Assembly: GCA_002402635.1 (NCBI GenBank)
Contig: DHGE01000143.1
Location: 31,338 to 43,709 of the forward strand
Origin: Deferribacterales bacterium UBA4806
Lineage (GTDB): Bacteria > Chrysiogenota > Deferribacteres > Deferribacterales > UBA228
Length of the DNA: 12,372 bases
Reading direction: 5' to 3'
Under the pieces are notes generated by a model. That model worked only from the letters and a program-made list of their open reading frames with translations. It was not told where the DNA came from and searched no databases. Made by a program: the position numbers and the translations under genes. Positions 1 to 7,567 of the stretch are shown here, one piece after another (the first letter of the stretch is position 1; every line of letters starts with the position of its first letter).

Positions 1-243
1 CCTGTGCCAGGTTTTATGAATCCTATTGTGGGATATCCAGGCTATGGTCGTGGTTTTGGTCGTGGACTGGGTTACAGATATATACCATATGGTCCAGATG
101 GATTTGGATATAATCCAGCTATAACTGCTGAGGAAGAGCTAAGTATGTTAAAAGAACATGCCAAATTACTACAAAGACAACTTGAGGAAATCCTAAAACA
201 CGCCAAGACTTTGGAGGAAGAAACAAAACAAGAGAAAAAGTAG
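1..243 (+). CDS. DUF5320-like Gly/Arg-rich protein with C-terminal coiled coil (5' end cut by window edge)
   Basis: The reading frame is open from base 1 and ends at TAG 241-243. A GTG at 4 could be called as a start, but the codons around it read P-V-P-G-F-M-N-P, which looks like the interior of DUF5320-type proteins. These usually begin further upstream with a Gly/Met-rich segment, so I treat this gene as partial. The visible part has a Gly/Tyr/Arg-rich low-complexity stretch (repeats such as GYGRGFGRGLGY) and then a helical, charged, coiled-coil-like tail (EEELSMLKEHAKLLQRQLEE) ending in Lys. Family knowledge: DUF5320 proteins are small, of unknown function, and often sit beside dinitrogenase-cofactor (NifX/NafY-like) genes, which would lie outside this window. 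A hairpin terminator follows at once, so the gene is probably not cotranscribed with the next one. Confidence 0.7.
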   Translation, partial: PVPGFMNPIVGYPGYGRGFGRGLGYRYIPYGPDGFGYNPAITAEEELSMLKEHAKLLQRQLEEILKHAKTLEEETKQEKK

Positions 244-249
244 TTTTCG

Positions 250-288
250 GGGTAGTAGTTGTTAAAACAGCCGCTACCCTTATCTTTT
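250..288 (+). terminator. rho-independent terminator after the DUF5320-like gene
   Basis: GGGTAG (250-255) pairs with CTACCC (274-279). An inner stem GTTGT (258-262) pairs with ACAGC (267-271), including one G-T pair, around the loop TAAA. The tail TTATCTTTT follows. The hairpin starts 7 bases after the stop codon. It covers the TTG at 259 that opens the longest frame of the next gene, which argues for the later ATG at 298 as that gene's start. Confidence 0.7.
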
Positions 289-297
289 AATTTTAAT

Positions 298-921
298 ATG
301 ACGATTAAAAGGATATTCAAAGAATTAAGAAACCACTTACCTTTTACTTTACTTGGTGCATTTTCTGGTATTGTTGTAATGATCTTTTTTTCGAAAATTC
401 CGAAAGATATTGCCTACAACATCTTTTATATTCTTCACCCCACCCATGTTTTATTAAGTGCCCTTGTTACGTCAGCAATGTATAAGCTCTATAAATGTGG
501 GAAAACTACTATTAAATGTAACTTATTTACCTTGCTTCTTATTGGATATGTTGGTTCGGTTGGTATAGCAACAATCAGTGACTCAATTATCCCATACATT
601 GGAGAATTATTTCTAAATATGCCTGATAGAAATATTCACTTAGGTTTTATTGAGAAATGGTGGATAGTTAATCCACTTGCTATAATAGGTATTTCTATTG
701 CTTATTTCTGGCCTCACACAAAATTTCCACATTTTGGGCATGTTCTAATTAGTACCTGGGCTTCTCTCTTTCATATTTTGATGGCGATTGGTAAAGAATC
801 TGAACTTTATATGTATTTTATGGTGTTTATATTTCTTTTCTTTGCAGTATGGATTCCATGTTGCATAAGTGATATAGTATTTCCTCTTTTATTTGTCAAC
901 CCATCAGAAAATAAAGAATAA
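298..921 (+). CDS. uncharacterised polytopic membrane protein with His/Cys-rich membrane segments
   Basis: A 207-residue membrane protein of unknown function. I see about five or six hydrophobic segments (roughly 14-31, 42-61, 75-92, 122-137, 148-163, 172-199). Striking polar residues sit in or beside them: HPTH (47-50), TISDS (92-96), H114 before FIE, H145 and H148 in FPHFGHVL, H159, and PCCISD (187-192) in the last segment. Such paired His, Cys and Asp in membrane helices suggest handling of a metal or similar ligand; that is inference only. I chose ATG 298 over TTG 259 because TTG 259 lies inside the preceding terminator and adds only a polar stretch before MTIKRIFKEL. No clear Shine-Dalgarno sequence precedes ATG 298. 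The stop lies only 6 bases from the stop of the convergent ABC transporter operon, with no terminator between. Such a protein could be an uptake or efflux partner, but nothing proves it. Confidence 0.8.
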   Translation: MTIKRIFKELRNHLPFTLLGAFSGIVVMIFFSKIPKDIAYNIFYILHPTHVLLSALVTSAMYKLYKCGKTTIKCNLFTLLLIGYVGSVGIATISDSIIPYIGELFLNMPDRNIHLGFIEKWWIVNPLAIIGISIAYFWPHTKFPHFGHVLISTWASLFHILMAIGKESELYMYFMVFIFLFFAVWIPCCISDIVFPLLFVNPSENKE

Positions 922-927
922 CAGCAG

Positions 928-1680
928 TCAGGATAATGGTAGAACTAGAGGTAATTCCCCATCATAGATAATCTTAACTTTCAGATTAAAGGCTTTTTCT
1001 ATAATATTTTCAGTTATAATTTCTTTTGCTCCAGATGCAATTATAGCACCATCTTTTAGTACAATAAAATTATCAGCATATCTAAGGGCAATGTTTATAT
1101 CATGTAGAACAATAATACTGGTTATTTGTAAATCCTTTGTAATTTTATAAAGTAATTGCATAATTTCATGCTGATTTTTTATATCTAAGTGATTAATAGG
1201 TTCATCAAGAAGCAATATTTTAGGCTTTGACACTATTGCTCTTGCAATAATTACTTTCTGTAACTCACCACCACTAATATGATTAATATTATTAAATAAT
1301 ATATCAGACAATCCCATAAGTTTTATTGTATCATTTATAAGCTCTAAGTCGTTTTTACTAATAAACCACCTTGTAAAGGGCATTCTTCCAGTCAATATTG
1401 TTTCAAACACTGTTGTTTGAGGTGAATAACTATTTTGTGGGCAGTAACCAATCTTTTTAGCCATTTCTAAACTTTTCAAATTCTTAATATTTTGATTTTC
1501 AATTAATACACAACCATTTTGGGGTTTCAAAAGTTTATCTATTATCTTTAAAAGCGTTGTTTTCCCTGAGCCATTTTCCCCTAATATTGTTGTTATTTCA
1601 CCTGATTTACTAATAAAGTCTATTTTATTTAATATCTCTTTATTATTATATGAAAAGGTTATATTGTTAACTTCTAACAT
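928..1680 (-). CDS. ABC transporter ATPase, FecE/BtuD type (metal-chelate import)
   Basis: A 250-residue cytoplasmic ATPase that would power import by the adjacent permease. All the key motifs are present: Walker A GENGSGKT (34-41), Q-loop Gln81 in YCPQNS, signature ISGGE (134-138), Walker B ILLLDE (154-159), D-loop HLD (163-165) and switch His192 in VLHD. Length and the RMPF segment near residue 98 fit the FecE/FhuC/BtuD group that serves siderophores, heme, cobalamin and other metal chelates. The ATG shares one base with the permease stop (TAATG), so translation is probably coupled. It is the last gene of the minus-strand operon. The exact substrate cannot be read from an ATPase. Confidence 0.93.
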   Translation of the reverse strand: MLEVNNITFSYNNKEILNKIDFISKSGEITTILGENGSGKTTLLKIIDKLLKPQNGCVLIENQNIKNLKSLEMAKKIGYCPQNSYSPQTTVFETILTGRMPFTRWFISKNDLELINDTIKLMGLSDILFNNINHISGGELQKVIIARAIVSKPKILLLDEPINHLDIKNQHEIMQLLYKITKDLQITSIIVLHDINIALRYADNFIVLKDGAIIASGAKEIITENIIEKAFNLKVKIIYDGELPLVLPLS

Positions 1681-2705
1681 TATATTGTTCCTTTGTTCTT
1701 AAGCAAAATATAAAAGAAAATAGGTACCCCAAAAAGGGATGTAATAATGCCAACAGGTATTGTTGCAGGAGTTAAAATTATTCTACCAATAATATCAGAA
1801 AACAAAAGAATAGTACTGCCTAAAAAAATTGAATAAGGTAGCAAAAAACGATGATCATTGCCAATAATTAATCGTATTATATGAGGAGAAATTAGCCCTA
1901 TAAAGCCTATAATGCCCATGAAGGATACAATTGCCGCTGTTATAAGACAGGTTAATATCAACCCTGTAATCTTTAACATTTTTACATTTACTCCTAAACT
2001 CATAGCAGTAGCATCATCCCAGATTGTAATGTTATATTGGGGACTTTTTAGAATAAAATAGACTAAAGAAGGAATTACAATTAATAACATTATATAAATT
2101 TCATTCCACGTTGTTTTATTTAAATCGCCAAATGTCCAAAAAACAATAGCTGCCACCTCTTCATCTGTGCTAAAGTATTGCAATAGCATTGTCAATGAGG
2201 CAAAAAGTGAACTTAACCCAACCCCTGCAAGTATAACTACATAGGCAGAAAAACCCTTTATTGCCCCTATGAATAATATAATCAACATAGTTAAGATGGC
2301 ACCAATAAAGGCAAAGAAAACAACTGTATATATAGAATAGGATAAAAAAATACCTTTATTTAGTGTTATAGCAACTGCTGCACCAAATACTGCTCCATGA
2401 GATATCCCTAAAGTAAAAGGAGAGGCCAATGGATTTTTTAACAAATTTTGCATTATAGCGCCAGAAACTGAAAGAGCTGCCCCAGCCAATAATGCATTGA
2501 CAACTCTTGGTAATCTAATATTTAATAATACATGCAATAAAGTTGGATTATCTTCAAAGCGAAAAAAAACAGAAAATAATTTGAATATGCCAAATTTAAT
2601 ATTACCTGTGTTAATGGACAAAATAATTGCTATAAGTAGTATTAATGCTAAAATTATGCCAGTAGAAAATTTATTTTTAGTATATTGTTTATGACTAACT
2701 ACCAT
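1680..2705 (-). CDS. ABC transporter permease, FecCD/BtuC family
   Basis: A polytopic inner-membrane permease of the type II importer family, about 341 residues with many hydrophobic segments. Family hallmarks include NIRLPRVVNALLAGAALSVSGA, which carries the conserved R-LPR...AG..L..SG pattern, and NPLASPFTLGIS...GA. Later come LAGVGLSSLFAS, the coupling-helix region and GIIGFIGLISPHIIRLIIGNDHR near the C-terminus. I chose ATG 2705, which overlaps the binding-protein stop (ATGGTAG). A TTG at 2714 would add three residues (M-H-S) and overlap further. The product would dimerise and pair with the downstream ATPase. The tight overlaps on both sides show one transcription unit. Confidence 0.93.
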   Translation of the reverse strand: MVVSHKQYTKNKFSTGIILALILLIAIILSINTGNIKFGIFKLFSVFFRFEDNPTLLHVLLNIRLPRVVNALLAGAALSVSGAIMQNLLKNPLASPFTLGISHGAVFGAAVAITLNKGIFLSYSIYTVVFFAFIGAILTMLIILFIGAIKGFSAYVVILAGVGLSSLFASLTMLLQYFSTDEEVAAIVFWTFGDLNKTTWNEIYIMLLIVIPSLVYFILKSPQYNITIWDDATAMSLGVNVKMLKITGLILTCLITAAIVSFMGIIGFIGLISPHIIRLIIGNDHRFLLPYSIFLGSTILLFSDIIGRIILTPATIPVGIITSLFGVPIFFYILLKNKGTI

Positions 2706-3847
2706 GCTATGCAATCATGATCAAAAGAGAGTCTTTTGCAACTAATACCATTTTGCTGCAACTCACTATAAATATATTTACCAATAAAAAACTGATAGAT
2801 TTCATTAGCTTTTTGTTCTATGTCTATATCACTAAATTTATCCGGATAGATTGTTTTCCCAATGAAGTATGTATTTATAAGAGCGTTCTCAATATTTGTA
2901 GTATAATTATTATGAGGCAGTAAAGAATATACATGGTTGTTCTTAACTGCTTTGAAAAGTCTATAATATCTCTTATTCCTTTTGATATCCATTTTAATTA
3001 TATTAAGCCCATTTGAATCAATAAATATATAATCAGGGTTTAGTAAAAGTATAGCTTCTTTATCCAGAACTATATGGTTTAATCCAATAAATTCAGGAAA
3101 GTTACTTAAAATATTTTTTAAATTTAACAAGTCAAAGGGCGGGTAATAAGGAGTTGACCCAGTAAAACCATGACTACCCTTATAACCAAGACCAGCAATA
3201 TAAGTTTTGATATTTATAGTTTTATTTGTTGGTACTCTTTCTTGAAAATCCATAATTGTACTATTTATATATTTAATTAGATCTTGTGCCCTATTAGATT
3301 TATTTAAAACTAAACCAATTAGACTCAACGATGCTTTTATCTCCTTATTTATTATGGCATTAGCATTACCGTAACTGAGACTAACTACAGGAATATTTGT
3401 TTTTTCCTGAATAAGTTTTATCTGATCTAATGTATATGATGCAGTGAAAATCAAGTCACTCTTTATAGATACTATTGCCTCAAAGTCTGGCAACATATTT
3501 GGCCCACCATTTCCAATAGTTGGAAGTTTTTTCATATATTCATAGTTTATTAGCGCATATGGCCTTTTGCATAACATAGATTTATCTTTTTCTAAAGCTT
3601 CAACGCCTTTCACAAATTGTAATGAATCCATATAAGCCAATAACCTCAAAGTGCCTGGTCCTAGAGCGATAATATTATTTATTTTTTCTGGTATTTTTAT
3701 TTCTCTATTTAATAAATCTTTAATAGTTATTGCGTCTACATTTTTCACAAAGAACAGGTTAAACAATAACAAATATATGCAATTGCAAATAATTGCATAT
3801 AGTAGATAAATTTTTTTAACTCTTTCTACAATCACTGCAAAGTCCAA
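2699..3847 (-). CDS. ABC transporter periplasmic binding protein, FecB/BtuF-like (metal or metal-chelate)
   Basis: Binding protein of the import system, about 382 residues. There is no ATG. The longest frame starts at TTG 3847, and a GTG at 3835 is an alternative. Both lie inside the end of the fur-family gene and neither has a good Shine-Dalgarno sequence. A signal peptide is clear: VKKIYLLYAIICNCIYLLLFNLFFVKN with probable cleavage near VDA. There is no convincing lipobox, because the residue before each Cys is not Gly, Ala or Ser. The mature part has the usual helical-backbone fold signature: ITIKDLLNREIKIPEKINNI, then GPGTLRLLAYM, IPVVSLSYG, NPDYIFID and VKNNHVYSLLP. It resembles a subgroup usually annotated as iron transporters. 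Iron, nickel/cobalt, cobalamin, heme or a metallophore all remain possible. A perfect inverted repeat lies in the signal-peptide codons (see 3774-3801). Confidence 0.88.
   Translation of the reverse strand: MDFAVIVERVKKIYLLYAIICNCIYLLLFNLFFVKNVDAITIKDLLNREIKIPEKINNIIALGPGTLRLLAYMDSLQFVKGVEALEKDKSMLCKRPYALINYEYMKKLPTIGNGGPNMLPDFEAIVSIKSDLIFTASYTLDQIKLIQEKTNIPVVSLSYGNANAIINKEIKASLSLIGLVLNKSNRAQDLIKYINSTIMDFQERVPTNKTINIKTYIAGLGYKGSHGFTGSTPYYPPFDLLNLKNILSNFPEFIGLNHIVLDKEAILLLNPDYIFIDSNGLNIIKMDIKRNKRYYRLFKAVKNNHVYSLLPHNNYTTNIENALINTYFIGKTIYPDKFSDIDIEQKANEIYQFFIGKYIYSELQQNGISCKRLSFDHDCIAW
3774..3801. promoter_or_regulatory. candidate operator site 1: perfect inverted repeat, 11-base arms
   Basis: TATATGCAATT and AATTGCATATA flank the 6-base spacer GCAAAT. 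The core 3784-3797 is TGCAAATAATTGCA. The site lies 15 bases past the fur-family stop, within the signal-peptide codons of the binding-protein gene. Related cores occur at 7385-7398 and 7477-7490. I infer a binding site for the adjacent Fur-family regulator, possibly controlling an internal promoter. The arms could also fold as an RNA hairpin. Confidence 0.5.
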
Positions 3848-4229
3848 TTAATATTTCATGTTTTATTGAAATTTCAAAACCATATTTTTCTTCTATAATT
3901 TTTCTTGTTGCTTCAAAAATATCTTCAGGGATACTAATAATTTTATTACACTTTGAACATATTAAGTGATGATGATCTCCTTTTGCCGCAATATGGTAGC
4001 GAATTATTTTATCTTCTAATATTGAATCAATTACTAGGTTTTCTTCCTTCAATAGTTCTAATGTTCTATAAACTGTAGATTTATTAGCATAAAGAAATTT
4101 TGTTTTTAATTTTGTATAAATTTCATCAGCACTAATATGTTGATTGCTGTTGTGAAGGATTCTAATTATTTCAACTCTCTGAGGTGTTAATCTATATCCT
4201 TTTTTCTGCAATATTATGTGACAACTCAT
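3816..4229 (-). CDS. Fur-family metal-dependent transcriptional regulator
   Basis: A 137-residue cytoplasmic repressor of the Fur/Zur/PerR/Nur/Mur superfamily. The winged-helix half contains RLTPQRVEIIRIL (13-25), ISADEIYTKLK (32-42) and the recognition helix ANKSTVYRTLELL (48-60). The dimerisation half has GDHHHLICSKC (84-94) and ends with CSDC (131-134). The two CxxC pairs (C91/C94 and C131/C134) match the structural zinc site, and His86-88 lies in the usual sensing-metal region. Which metal or peroxide it senses cannot be told from sequence. It sits directly upstream of, and overlaps, the ABC transporter operon, so it is the natural candidate regulator of that operon and of the receptor/peroxiredoxin pair. 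ATG 4229 has no clear Shine-Dalgarno sequence. Confidence 0.92.
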   Translation of the reverse strand: MSCHIILQKKGYRLTPQRVEIIRILHNSNQHISADEIYTKLKTKFLYANKSTVYRTLELLKEENLVIDSILEDKIIRYHIAAKGDHHHLICSKCNKIISIPEDIFEATRKIIEEKYGFEISIKHEILIGLCSDCRKS

Positions 4230-4235
4230 GAAGGT

Positions 4236-4264
4236 ATTCTAATATTATTTAGATATCACTTCAA
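4236..4264 (-). promoter_or_regulatory. possible sigma70-type promoter of the fur-family gene
   Basis: On the minus strand, TTGAAG (4264-4259) is followed after 17 bases by TAGAAT (4241-4236). The implied start of transcription lies almost at ATG 4229, so the message would be leaderless or nearly so. That weakens the call. The alternative is read-through from the thioesterase gene, 55 bases upstream. Confidence 0.35.
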
Positions 4265-4284
4265 GTTAAACTTTGTACTATATA

Positions 4285-5022
4285 TTATAGAGAAAAATCA
4301 GAGTAGGCAAGGCTACCATAAGAAAAAATAACATTATTACCCACTATCCTGAAATTAATTTTATCATGATTATGGTTTAGTTGTACTTCTATGATTTCAT
4401 CACTAATAGTAATCTCTTTTTTATAGGTTATATTAAAATCTTTAATAAAAACAACTTTTTTTAACATCCTGTATATGGCTGTGTACACAAAATCTATATA
4501 TGTAATATTGTTTACATGCTCATTAGCATCTAAATCAAAAAAACGGGTATTGAACCTAAAAGTATACTCATAATTAATATTTTTATCATAGGGCAGTCTA
4601 TAATTTACTTCTGGTAGGATATCACTATCTTCAGGTTCATACATAGAAATAATCTCATCTGGGAATTGAATAGCTTGCCTTTTATCAATGTTAAATAGTA
4701 CCCACAAATTTGTAGCATAAAGAATATTTTTATTTCCGTTTTTAACTTCAAAATCTCTTTGTACAGTAATGCCATTTTTATCTTTTACCCATGTTGTTAT
4801 TGTTAACTTGTCACTTAATTTTGGATAATTGAATACTTTAATATAATTTGCATATAATACCCATGACAATCTCATTTTAATTAAAACTTCAACTCCTAAA
4901 CCCAGATAATTTGAATGTTCAAAGGCTACATCCTGAAACAATTTCACTAAATGGGGAAATCTTATATATAAATCAGACTGTATATCGTTGCTGTCTATAT
5001 TTTTTTCTACTCTATATTTCAT
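4285..5022 (-). CDS. acyl-ACP thioesterase-like protein (double hotdog, FatA/FatB family)
   Basis: A 245-residue cytoplasmic enzyme that should release a fatty acid from an acyl-carrier protein (or acyl-CoA). Two hotdog repeats are visible. The N-terminal one includes HLVKLFQDVAFEHSNYLGLG (24-43) and LSWVLYANYIKV (52-63). The C-terminal one starts near 155 and carries DLDANEHVNN (163-172), in which D165, N167 and H169 match the Asp-Asn-His catalytic set of plant and bacterial acyl-ACP thioesterases. Length fits bacterial members of the family. It has its own well-formed promoter and lies between the receptor and the regulator in the same direction. Its link with metal uptake is not obvious; it may be an unrelated neighbour. 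No clear Shine-Dalgarno sequence precedes ATG 5022. Confidence 0.87.
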   Translation of the reverse strand: MKYRVEKNIDSNDIQSDLYIRFPHLVKLFQDVAFEHSNYLGLGVEVLIKMRLSWVLYANYIKVFNYPKLSDKLTITTWVKDKNGITVQRDFEVKNGNKNILYATNLWVLFNIDKRQAIQFPDEIISMYEPEDSDILPEVNYRLPYDKNINYEYTFRFNTRFFDLDANEHVNNITYIDFVYTAIYRMLKKVVFIKDFNITYKKEITISDEIIEVQLNHNHDKINFRIVGNNVIFSYGSLAYSDFSL

Positions 5023-5052
5023 AACAAGTTTACAACATAAATAATGTCAGAG

Positions 5053-5081
5053 ATTTTATATCATATGTTCATTATTATCAA
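5053..5081 (-). promoter_or_regulatory. sigma70-type promoter of the thioesterase gene
   Basis: On the minus strand, TTGATA (5081-5076, five of six to consensus) is followed after 17 bases by TAAAAT (5058-5053, five of six). It lies about 30 bases upstream of ATG 5022. The rest of the 144-base gap (5023-5166) is AT-rich, with no gene that I can support. Confidence 0.6.
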
Positions 5082-6221
5082 TAGAAATTATTATATAATA
5101 AAGATTGTATATTTTATATAGTGTTTTTTAATATTTATTAATTGTATAAATAAAATTTAAAACTCTCTAAAACAATAATGATATGGAACCTTTAACTGTA
5201 AAAGGGGCCCCCACATAATATGTAGTTCCTAATACATTAGAGTCCATTGCTTCAATTGTAGAAATATACTTATTATTAAATATATTGTCAAATTCAAGGG
5301 AGATTTTTAACTCATCACATAGTTTATTTTTTTCTTTTATGTAACTGAACTTTAAATCCATTACTGTGTGGGACGATATTTTTTCTTTATGTTCTACATC
5401 CCCATACCTCTTACCAACATATCTCATTATAGGAGTGAACTCAAAGCCTTTATATGCAAGTGTTAACCCTGAAGTCAATGTCCACTTTGGCACATCAATA
5501 ATCTGTTTTCCATCTGTTGGCATGGTTTCTCCTTGATATGTCATATCTCCGTCATAGTTAAAATGATTAAAAGTGGGATTTATGAAAGCAGTCAACCAGT
5601 CACTTATAAATAAATTAGTACCTACCTCAAATCCAAAGCTTGTTGCTTTTCCGATATTCTGATAATAATTTACTGGGCTTTCTGTTGAAGGATAATTTAT
5701 TCTTGGGTCAGCTACAGTTGTTAAAAGATTTTTATGTTTTGAAAAAAACACAGTTGGATTAACTTCTATATAATCACTAAGAAATCTTAACCCCAGTTCA
5801 ATACTATCAGACTTTTCAATGTCATACCCTTGGAAAAGATCATCCAAAGCTATGCCTGCTCTCTGAAATTCTGGTCTAAGACGGTTATATAAACTAGTCA
5901 ATGGCATATAAGCATACGGTCTTATAAAATTTTTGCCATAGCTTATGTAGGTTTCAATATTTTCATTGAAAGTATAAGAAACTCCTGCAGAAGGTAGCCA
6001 TAAATCATATATCCTCCCACTCCTATCTAAATCTGTAGACCTTATTGTAGTGGTATTTCCATTTGAGGATTGTGTAATATATCCATTACTACCACTATCT
6101 TTAAATCGGAAGGATTTAATACCAGCCTGCCAGTTAAATTTATCTATAGTTCCACCAAACTTCACGTATGGGCTGTGCAAATAATCTGTTTCTGATGGAG
6201 TATAAATTCCATAATTATATC

Positions 6222-6225
6222 TTTT
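6222..6225 (-). other. frameshift point in the TonB receptor gene (A4 homopolymer)
   Basis: On the coding strand the zero frame reads GCA TTA AAA GAT and leads to a stop after 19 foreign residues. Shifting back one base at the A run (or inserting one A) restores AGA TAT AAT TAT GGA and the rest of the barrel. A P-site lysyl-tRNA could re-pair after a -1 slip, but the site is not a canonical slippery heptamer. Confidence 0.75.
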
Positions 6226-7384
6226 AATGCATCACCTCTATGAATTCTTAAATTGTTGGTATTAATATTCATATCACTCGATTCATAAAGATAACCTGCT
6301 GCAACAGAAAAATTATTTAATTTTAAAGTAATCTTTGAAATTATTCCTTTTCTATCTATTTTCCTTGTTCTGTTTTGTACTCCTGGAAAGCCTTGAACAT
6401 ATGGGCTGCCATCCCACAAATTTGCATCTTCCTTTGAAAAGTATGGTTTAATTGTAAATTTAATTTTATCGATAGGCTTTATAGTTATTACAGTTATAAA
6501 ATCAATGTTTTTGTGTTTTGCTTTATTAAATTTATAATATAAATAATCTTCTGAACTATTGCCAAGTAAAGAATCATTAAAATCAAGCCTATAATATTCA
6601 TCAATATTTTTTGCTTGTTCATAGTTTAGAGATCTATAATTATTATATTTTAATTTATTGAAATTTGCCCATAATTTTACTTCTACCTTTTCTCCAATAG
6701 GTTGTACATAGCTAAAGTTAATATTATGCCTTGGCCCTATGTCTCCTGGACCTTTCCATTTGTCCTCTTCAGTGAAAGAATAAGAAAGCGAAAGCATGCT
6801 ATTAAAAGAGCTAATTTTCCCCGTATCAAGTCTTAAAAAGGTTTTTTTATATTCATAGCTCCCAACGGATTGTGATGTTAGAAATCTAAAATCTTTTGTT
6901 GCCCATTTAGGCCTAAGTTCGATTGCACCTCCTCTATTGCCAACCCCCGATCCAAGATCAGCTGGAATAGCTCCTTTATAAACCGCAATACTTTCAAAGT
7001 TTTCAAGGTCATATATGTATGATCTTGGACCCATTGGATTTCCACCATAGTTTGGAATACCTTCGACAGTCATTGCACCAAGTGTACCACTTACACCTCT
7101 AATCCTTATGTTTGATTGCTCTCCTGTAAGATTGTTTACATCTGGACTCTCAAAAACAATGCCAGGTAAAATACTAATTGCTTCATAGACATTTGATTTT
7201 CCCTTTTCTCCTGAAAGTTCTATTCCTTTTTGTGTGATTACTGTTCCCGTATAAACTGTATCGCCAGTCTGTTTTGTTGGAACAGTTACTTTTTCCCCTA
7301 TAATTTTTATTTCATCAAGTATTAACTCTTTTTTTTCTCCAGCAAACACAGAGACATTTAAAATAAGCACAAAAATGAAAATAA

Positions 7385-7398
7385 AGCAATCATTTGCA
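7385..7398 (-). promoter_or_regulatory. candidate operator site 3, in the first codons of the receptor gene
   Basis: On the minus strand the sequence TGCAAATGATTGCT matches the site 1 core at 12 of 14 positions. It covers roughly codons 4-8 of the receptor, just after its start, as site 1 also lies in signal-peptide codons of its gene. This is the weakest of the three related sites. Confidence 0.35.
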
Positions 7399-7454
7399 TT
7401 TAACATATATAATTTATAAGGAAACTTAATTAAAATACTTAACTACATAATTAT

Positions 7455-7460
7455 ATTATA
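7455..7460 (-). promoter_or_regulatory. possible -10 element for the TonB receptor gene
   Basis: The minus strand has a perfect TATAAT here, about 50 bases before ATG 7406. The best -35 match, TTGCAA, lies inside operator site 2 with a short 15-base spacing. If this is the promoter, a protein on site 2 would block it. Confidence 0.35.
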
Positions 7461-7470
7461 AGCATATAGA

Positions 7471-7490
7471 TGCATTTGCAATTAAATGCA
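7471..7490. promoter_or_regulatory. candidate operator site 2 between receptor and selenoperoxiredoxin
   Basis: Perfect 7-base arms TGCATTT and AAATGCA flank GCAATT. The core TGCAATTAAATGCA (7477-7490; minus strand TGCATTTAATTGCA) matches the site 1 core at 12 of 14 positions. It has the same 7-6-7 layout as the centre of site 1 (TGCAATT-GCAAAT-AATTGCA). It lies upstream of both divergent genes and overlaps the likely -35 region of the receptor, so it could control the receptor and perhaps the peroxiredoxin. Confidence 0.5.
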
Positions 7491-7567
7491 ATAAAAAATC
7501 TCGTCTAATCTTTAGTTAAAATCCCATATAAGTTTTTCCAATATAATATAAAAATTATGAACTTACG

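Larger units (their letters stand above)
5167..7406 (-). pseudogene. TonB-dependent outer-membrane receptor, split by a single-base frameshift
   Basis: An outer-membrane, TonB-energised receptor, presumably for a metal chelate. It is read in two frames. The N-terminal half (7406-6162) has a signal peptide ending SVFA|G near residue 22, a TonB-box-like segment (LILDEIKIIG, near 28-37) and a plug domain to about 165, including IRIRGVSGTLGAMTVEGIP and GAIPADLGSGVGNRGGAIEL. The C-terminal half (6180-5167) continues the barrel and ends KGSISLLF, with the usual terminal Phe. One added base in the A4 run (TTTT on the plus strand, 6222-6225) joins K395 to R-Y-N-Y-G-I-Y and gives an uninterrupted 746-residue protein, normal for the family. 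Both halves keep good coding quality, so the lesion is recent, a sequencing or assembly error, or a slippage site. ATG 7406 has no evident Shine-Dalgarno sequence. Confidence 0.85.

Noticed and set aside
72..320. Minus-strand open frame opposite the DUF5320-like gene, and similar overlapping frames at 2497-2694, 2717-2923, 8081-8269, 11527-11712 and 11780-11977
   Set aside because: All lie opposite well-supported genes, match no family I recognise and have biased composition typical of antisense frames.
5071..5090. Fur-box-like AT-rich stretch (TTGATAATAATGA on the minus strand) upstream of the thioesterase gene
   Set aside because: It coincides with the -35 element and lacks a second symmetrical arm. 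In DNA this AT-rich such partial matches are expected by chance.
6219..6230. Programmed -1 frameshift in the TonB receptor gene
   Set aside because: The site (TTA AAA G) is not a canonical slippery heptamer. I saw no clear stimulatory hairpin or Shine-Dalgarno-like element, and TonB receptors are not known to need frameshifting. A mutation or homopolymer error is simpler.
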